NCBI GenBank assembly: GCA_030849965.1
Contig: JAVDKL010000004.1
Span: 124,001 to 188,000, forward strand
From: Schauerella fraxinea
Lineage (GTDB): Bacteria; Pseudomonadota; Gammaproteobacteria; Burkholderiales; Burkholderiaceae_B
DNA length: 64,000 bases
Reading direction: 5' to 3'
The notes under the pieces were generated by a model that worked only from the letters and a program-made list of their open reading frames with translations, had not been told where the DNA came from and ran no database searches. Shown here in pieces: positions 60,039 through 64,000 of this stretch. The position numbers and the translations under genes were made by a program. Each line of letters begins with the position of its first letter. Position 1 is the stretch's first letter.

Positions 60039-60954
60039 TCTTCACACGCACTTCAAGCTGCCGCGCGGCGTACTGCGCGCGGTCGATGGCGTGTCGCTGT
60101 CGATCGAGCAAGGCGAGACGGTGGGGCTGGTGGGCGAGTCGGGCTGTGGTAAATCCACGCTGGGCAAGACACTGCTGCGCCTGGAGCCCGCGACCTCGGG
60201 CCGCATCGAAATCGATGGCGTGGACATCGCCCCGATGGGCACGCGGGCGCTGCAGCCCTATCGGCGGCGCATGCAGATGGTGTTCCAGGACCCCTTTGCC
60301 TCCCTGAATCCGCGCCACAGCATCGGCGATATCCTCGGTGCGCCGCTGGCCGTGCACGGCGAGGGCGATCGCACGCAACGGCGCCAGCGGGTGGCCTCGC
60401 TGATCGATCGGGTCGGTCTGCCGCGCTCGGCCTTGTCGCGCTACCCGCACGAGTTCTCGGGCGGCCAGCGACAGCGCATCGGCATTGCGCGGGCGTTGAT
60501 CCTGCAGCCGGATCTGGTGATCTGCGACGAGCCCGTGTCGGCGCTGGATCTGTCGATTCAAGCGCAGATCCTGAACTTGCTGAGCGCCATGAAGCAGGAT
60601 TTCGGGCTGTCGTACTTCTTCATTTCGCACGATCTTTCAGTCGTGCAGTACTTCGCCGACCGCGTTCTCGTGATGTATCTGGGCCGCATCGTCGAAAGTG
60701 CCGATCGGAAAAGTCTTTGGGCCAAACCGCGTCATCCCTACACCCGCGCGCTGATGGACGCGGTGCCCGATCCCTCTCGCCGTCGTCAGGCCGCGCCGTT
60801 GACGGGCGATCTGCCCAGTCCGCAAAACGTGCCGTCCGGCTGTCGCTTTCATCCGCGCTGCCCCAAGGCCACTGACCGTTGCAGGCAGGAAGAACCCGTC
60901 CTCTTTCAGGCGGCGCCCGCGCACAGCGTGGCCTGTCATCACCCCGAAACCTGA
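60016..60954 (+). CDS. peptide-type ABC transporter ATPase (DppF-like)
   Basis: ATP-binding subunit of 312 residues: [42 protein letters not shown] and FISHDLSVV, with the C-terminal four-Cys segment (GCRFHPRCPKATDRC...ACH). The start at 60016 (MSLLQV) has GGAG 9 bp upstream; ATG 60001 is in frame five codons earlier. It pairs with the DppD-like subunit. Confidence 0.9.
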   Translation: MSLLQVTDLHTHFKLPRGVLRAVDGVSLSIEQGETVGLVGESGCGKSTLGKTLLRLEPATSGRIEIDGVDIAPMGTRALQPYRRRMQMVFQDPFASLNPRHSIGDILGAPLAVHGEGDRTQRRQRVASLIDRVGLPRSALSRYPHEFSGGQRQRIGIARALILQPDLVICDEPVSALDLSIQAQILNLLSAMKQDFGLSYFFISHDLSVVQYFADRVLVMYLGRIVESADRKSLWAKPRHPYTRALMDAVPDPSRRRQAAPLTGDLPSPQNVPSGCRFHPRCPKATDRCRQEEPVLFQAAPAHSVACHHPET

Positions 60955-61075
60955 TGTTTTTGCCGGCATGCCACGGGGACCGTGCGCGAACCCACATCGC
61001 GATCGTTCATCCGTTTTCACGCGCGTGCCCGGCTCGGCTCGGCCATCGTCTTCCACGCTTCAAGGAACTTGCGCT

Positions 61076-62098
61076 ATGCGTTATCGCTACCTGGGCCGCA
61101 GCGGCCTGAAAGTGTCGCCCCTGTCTCTGGGCACAATGATGTTCGGTGGACCCACCGATGAGACCACGTCGCAGGCCATCATCGCCCGTGCGAAGTCGCA
61201 GGGGGTCAACTTCATCGATACGGCAGACGTTTATCAAAAAGGCCGCACCGAAGAAGTGGTGGGGCGGGCCATTGCCGCCGATCGCAACGATTGGGTGCTG
61301 GCCACCAAATTTGGCAATTCCTCCGGTGAAGGCCCCAACCGGCGCGGCAGCTCGCGCAAGTGGATCATCGAATCGGTCGAGCACAGCTTGAAACGCCTGG
61401 GCACCGACTATATCGACCTGCTGTATTTCCATCGCGCCGATTTCGATGCACCGCTGGGCGAAGCGGTGCGCGCCATCGGGGATCTGATTCGCGCGGGCAA
61501 GCTGCGCTATTTCGGCGTGTCCAACTTTCGCGGATGGCGTATTGCGGAGGTGGCGCATCTGGCCGATGCCGAAGGGATCGACCGGCCGATCGCCAGCCAG
61601 CCCCTCTATAACCTGGTCAATCGCACGGCGGAAGCCGAGCAGTTGCCGGCTGCCCATGCCTACGGACTGGGCGTGGTGTCGTACAGCCCGTTGGCGCGTG
61701 GGGTGTTGACGGCGAAGTATCAGCCAGGTGAAGCGCCCGAAGCAGGATCGCGCGCAGCGCGGCAAGACAAGCGCATGCTCGAGACGGAGTGGCGCCCCGA
61801 GTCGGTGGCCATCGCCGACAAACTTCGCGCTTACGTGCGCGAACGCAATATCGCTCCGGTCGACTTTGCCGTGGGGTGGGTGCTGCACAACCAACTGATC
61901 ACCTCGATCATCGCCGGTCCGCGCACCGCTGAGCAGTGGGAGGGTTACGTGAAGGCGCTCGACTACCGCTTTACCGAGGAAGACGAAGCCTTTGTCGACA
62001 GCCTCGTGGCGCCGGGCCATCCTTCCACGCCGGGATTCAATGACCCCGGTCATCCCGTCGAAGGCCGAGTCGCCCGGCGCGGCGCAGCCGGGGAATAG
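61076..62098 (+). CDS. aldo/keto reductase
   Basis: NADPH-dependent (beta/alpha)8-barrel oxidoreductase of 340 residues. The catalytic tetrad is present: Asp and Tyr in DTADVY (around residues 47-52), Lys in ATKFG and His in LYFHRAD. Start at 61076 has AAGGA 9 bp upstream; longer frame upstream is a shadow. It is 121 bp downstream of the importer operon in the same direction. It could reduce aldehydes produced by desulfonation to alcohols; this link is inferred from position only. Confidence 0.88.
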   Translation: MRYRYLGRSGLKVSPLSLGTMMFGGPTDETTSQAIIARAKSQGVNFIDTADVYQKGRTEEVVGRAIAADRNDWVLATKFGNSSGEGPNRRGSSRKWIIESVEHSLKRLGTDYIDLLYFHRADFDAPLGEAVRAIGDLIRAGKLRYFGVSNFRGWRIAEVAHLADAEGIDRPIASQPLYNLVNRTAEAEQLPAAHAYGLGVVSYSPLARGVLTAKYQPGEAPEAGSRAARQDKRMLETEWRPESVAIADKLRAYVRERNIAPVDFAVGWVLHNQLITSIIAGPRTAEQWEGYVKALDYRFTEEDEAFVDSLVAPGHPSTPGFNDPGHPVEGRVARRGAAGE

Positions 62099-62143
62099 GC
62101 GGCCGACCCTCCCCTGAGCGGCGCCACCCCGCATCTGGAGGAG

Positions 62144-62182
62144 GGCGCGTGTTCTGAACGCGCCACCGGTTGTGCGCCGGTG
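62144..62182. terminator. overlapping hairpins between convergent genes
   Basis: GGCGCGT-GTTCTGA-ACGCGCC (62144-62164) and CACCGG-TTGTGCG-CCGGTG (62164-62182) lie between stops at 62098 and 62188. GC-rich stems without T-runs, so terminator function is only probable. Confidence 0.4.
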
Positions 62183-62187
62183 CCCGG

Positions 62188-63789
62188 CTACTGCTGGAAG
62201 TACAGGTCGGCAAATCCGCCACGAATGCCTTCACCGCTCGTGGCGTAATCCCGCACTTTGTTGTTCACCACTGTCAACGTGGGGTTGGCGCCGAACTCGA
62301 TCGAAGGAATATCGTCGTGAACCACTTTCTGGAAGGTCAGGAAGAGTTCACGACGTTTGTCCGGATCTACCTCGATTGCGGCAGCCTCGAGCAGCCGGTC
62401 GACTTCGGGATTCGAATAGTGCGCCGCATTGGAGAACGGCAAGCCCACCTTGAAGTTCTTCGACCAGAACACGCGCTGCACGCCTGCGGTAGGATCGAAT
62501 ACGTTCGCCAAGGCATCCAGAGTGATATCGAACGCGCGCTCGGTGTAGACCTTGTTCACGTAGGTGGCGAAATCGTAGTTCTCGATCACGCCGTCGATAC
62601 CGATACGGCTCAACCCCTGACGCACGAATTCGGCGGCACGGCGATCCTGGAAGGGATTGATCAGTAGCCGCACCTTGAAGCGCGTGCCGTCGGTGCCGCG
62701 TTTCAATCCGGCGGCATCGAGCGATGCATTGGCCTGCTTGATATCGATCGGAAAATACTTGATATCGGCGTTGTGAAAGCGCTTGTTGCCCTGGCCGATG
62801 GCGGCGGCCGAGACCTGCCCGTAGCCGAACCACACCACCTTGTTCAACGCATTCACATCGATGGCCTGCGAGATCGCCAGCCGTACCGCACGATCCTTCA
62901 GCACTGGCGTGTCCAGATTGAAGATGAGCTGCTGATGATTGCTGGCATAAGGCCAGTTGGTCGTGTCGACGCGCACATTGGGCAGTTCGGTAAAACGCTT
63001 GGCGTCGGACAACGGAATTGCATTGCCACCGAGATCGGCGGCGCCCGTTTCGAGTGCCGCGGCGCGCGCCACGGCATCGGGGATGAAACGCACCACGATC
63101 TTGTCGAGATAGGGCTTGGGCTTGTCCCAATAATGCGGATTGCGTTCGAGTGTGATGTGGCTGCCGCGCACGAATTCCTTGAACACAAATGGTCCGGTGC
63201 CCACCGGCGCGCTGTGATAGCTGCTGGTGGCAATCTCCTTGCCCTCCAGCAGATGCTTGGGCACGATCGGCGATTCCGATCCTGCCAACGCAATCAACAA
63301 GGCCGGCGCCGGTTTGGACAGCACGATGATGGCGGTGTAGCGATCGGGCGTCTGCACGTCGGTGACGTTGGCGAATGTGCTGCGGCCGCGCGGATGCAAT
63401 TGCTTCAAGGTCTGGATGGAGAAGGCCACGTCGGCGGACGTGAAGTCGCGCCCGTCATGCCACTTCACCCCCTCCCGCAAGGTAAAGCGATACTGCAGTC
63501 CATCCGGACTCACCGTCCAGGCCGTGGCCAGTTGCGGCTTGGGATTGAGGTCGAAATCGTAGGTGAGCAAGCCCTCGACGATCTTGGGTCCGATATCTGC
63601 ATTGGGACCCGCAGTAGTGAGCAAGGGCGCGATGGATGCCGGTTCCGGCGTGACGAGCCAGTTGAGTGTGCCGCCCGATTTGGCGGTTGAGGCCGCCGGC
63701 GCTGCCGCATGTGCAAGCGGCACGCTGTTGCTTGCGATGACGAGTATCGCGGTGTGTACCGCCGCTTTCAACAACTGCCTTTTGTTCAT
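62188..63789 (-). CDS. peptide-type binding protein, mature form without Met or Cys
   Basis: Family 5 extracellular binding protein of 533 residues. The start MNKRQLLKAAVH at 63789 gives a Sec signal ending near AHAA (about 30). SGGTLNWLVTPEPASI and LREGVKWHDGRDFTSADV are hallmarks. No Met after the initiator and no Cys anywhere. It is clearly related to the binding protein at 53800 (same LFDPT/VFDPTAGVQR block near the C-terminal third). It is convergent with the reductase gene and so separately transcribed. With the divergent importer at 56913 in between, it may be an alternative receptor for the same permease. Confidence 0.9.
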   Translation of the reverse strand: MNKRQLLKAAVHTAILVIASNSVPLAHAAAPAASTAKSGGTLNWLVTPEPASIAPLLTTAGPNADIGPKIVEGLLTYDFDLNPKPQLATAWTVSPDGLQYRFTLREGVKWHDGRDFTSADVAFSIQTLKQLHPRGRSTFANVTDVQTPDRYTAIIVLSKPAPALLIALAGSESPIVPKHLLEGKEIATSSYHSAPVGTGPFVFKEFVRGSHITLERNPHYWDKPKPYLDKIVVRFIPDAVARAAALETGAADLGGNAIPLSDAKRFTELPNVRVDTTNWPYASNHQQLIFNLDTPVLKDRAVRLAISQAIDVNALNKVVWFGYGQVSAAAIGQGNKRFHNADIKYFPIDIKQANASLDAAGLKRGTDGTRFKVRLLINPFQDRRAAEFVRQGLSRIGIDGVIENYDFATYVNKVYTERAFDITLDALANVFDPTAGVQRVFWSKNFKVGLPFSNAAHYSNPEVDRLLEAAAIEVDPDKRRELFLTFQKVVHDDIPSIEFGANPTLTVVNNKVRDYATSGEGIRGGFADLYFQQ

Positions 63790-64000
63790 CGTGATCCCGC
63801 TCGTTGAGTGAAGCAAACGCGGTCGATGCTATCGACGCGAATCGGGAGCGTCCAATAACAACGAGCGATTAACAAAGTCGCGGGCATGTGAACTTTTTCT
63901 TGAATGCTTATAGCCAGAGTGTCCTTGGGTTTGAGGGTGGCGCGACCTACCATTCCAACCTTACATAAGTTGTCAGGAAACGCTGTGACGCTGCCTTCGA
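63790..64000. other. upstream region of the last binding-protein gene
   Basis: No gene is supported in the last 211 bp. GTCGAT-GCT-ATCGAC (63822-63836) is a small inverted repeat about 35 bp before the binding-protein start; the stretch 63855-63910 is AT-rich and probably holds the promoter. Confidence 0.4.

Overview
The window is a high-GC chromosomal stretch with tightly packed, 4-bp-overlapping operons. It carries a Burkholderia-type trimeric porin, an FCD-type GntR regulator and many FMN-dependent monooxygenases next to ABC transporters. This suggests a betaproteobacterium of the order Burkholderiales; I cannot place it further from sequence alone. I see no rRNA, tRNA, CRISPR array, prophage or insertion sequence.

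Left part (1-8.8 kb), housekeeping and stress genes: the end of a porin gene; a CusR/CusS-like two-component pair with a TGACA-N4-TGTCA inverted repeat upstream; an HxlR-type repressor divergent from two NAD(P)-binding oxidoreductases with two ACTTG-N7-CAAGT operators between them; an Nramp metal transporter; an OsmC peroxidase with a clear terminator; and an ornithine-cyclodeaminase-like reductase.

Middle part (8.8-22.7 kb), a probable catabolic regulon around a GntR regulator at 15 kb. Leftward: regulator, NitT/TauT-type ABC transporter, medium-chain dehydrogenase, PaaI-like thioesterase and acyl-CoA ligase. Rightward: an NtaA/SnaA/DszA-type monooxygenase, an AhpD-like protein and a complete Liv-type ABC transporter. 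Palindromes with the core GTGAGCAGCTCAC lie in the shared divergent region.

Right part (22.7-63.8 kb), an unusually dense organosulfur-scavenging super-locus made of repeated modules, each pairing an ABC importer with flavin enzymes: (a) an SsuE-like FMN reductase, an NtaA-type monooxygenase and a five-component peptide-type importer; (b) an FAD protein, a DszC/SfnB-like flavoprotein, MetQ-MetN-MetI-MetQ and another NtaA-type monooxygenase; (c) a four-domain rhodanese, a second peptide-type importer, an SfnG/RutA-like monooxygenase and an acyl-CoA-thioesterase-like hydrolase; (d) SsuABC, SsuD and a degenerate SsuD paralogue; (e) a DszC/SfnB-like flavoprotein, an orphan binding protein and a second SfnG/RutA-like monooxygenase, divergent from a third peptide-type importer, an aldo/keto reductase and another binding protein.

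Together these genes would import diverse sulfonates, sulfones, thioethers or sulfur-containing amino-acid adducts, cleave C-S bonds with FMNH2 and O2, release sulfite, and dispose of the carbonyl products. Many of the encoded proteins are almost free of cysteine and methionine (several mature binding proteins contain none). This is what is expected of proteins made during sulfur starvation, and it supports the reading independently of family names.
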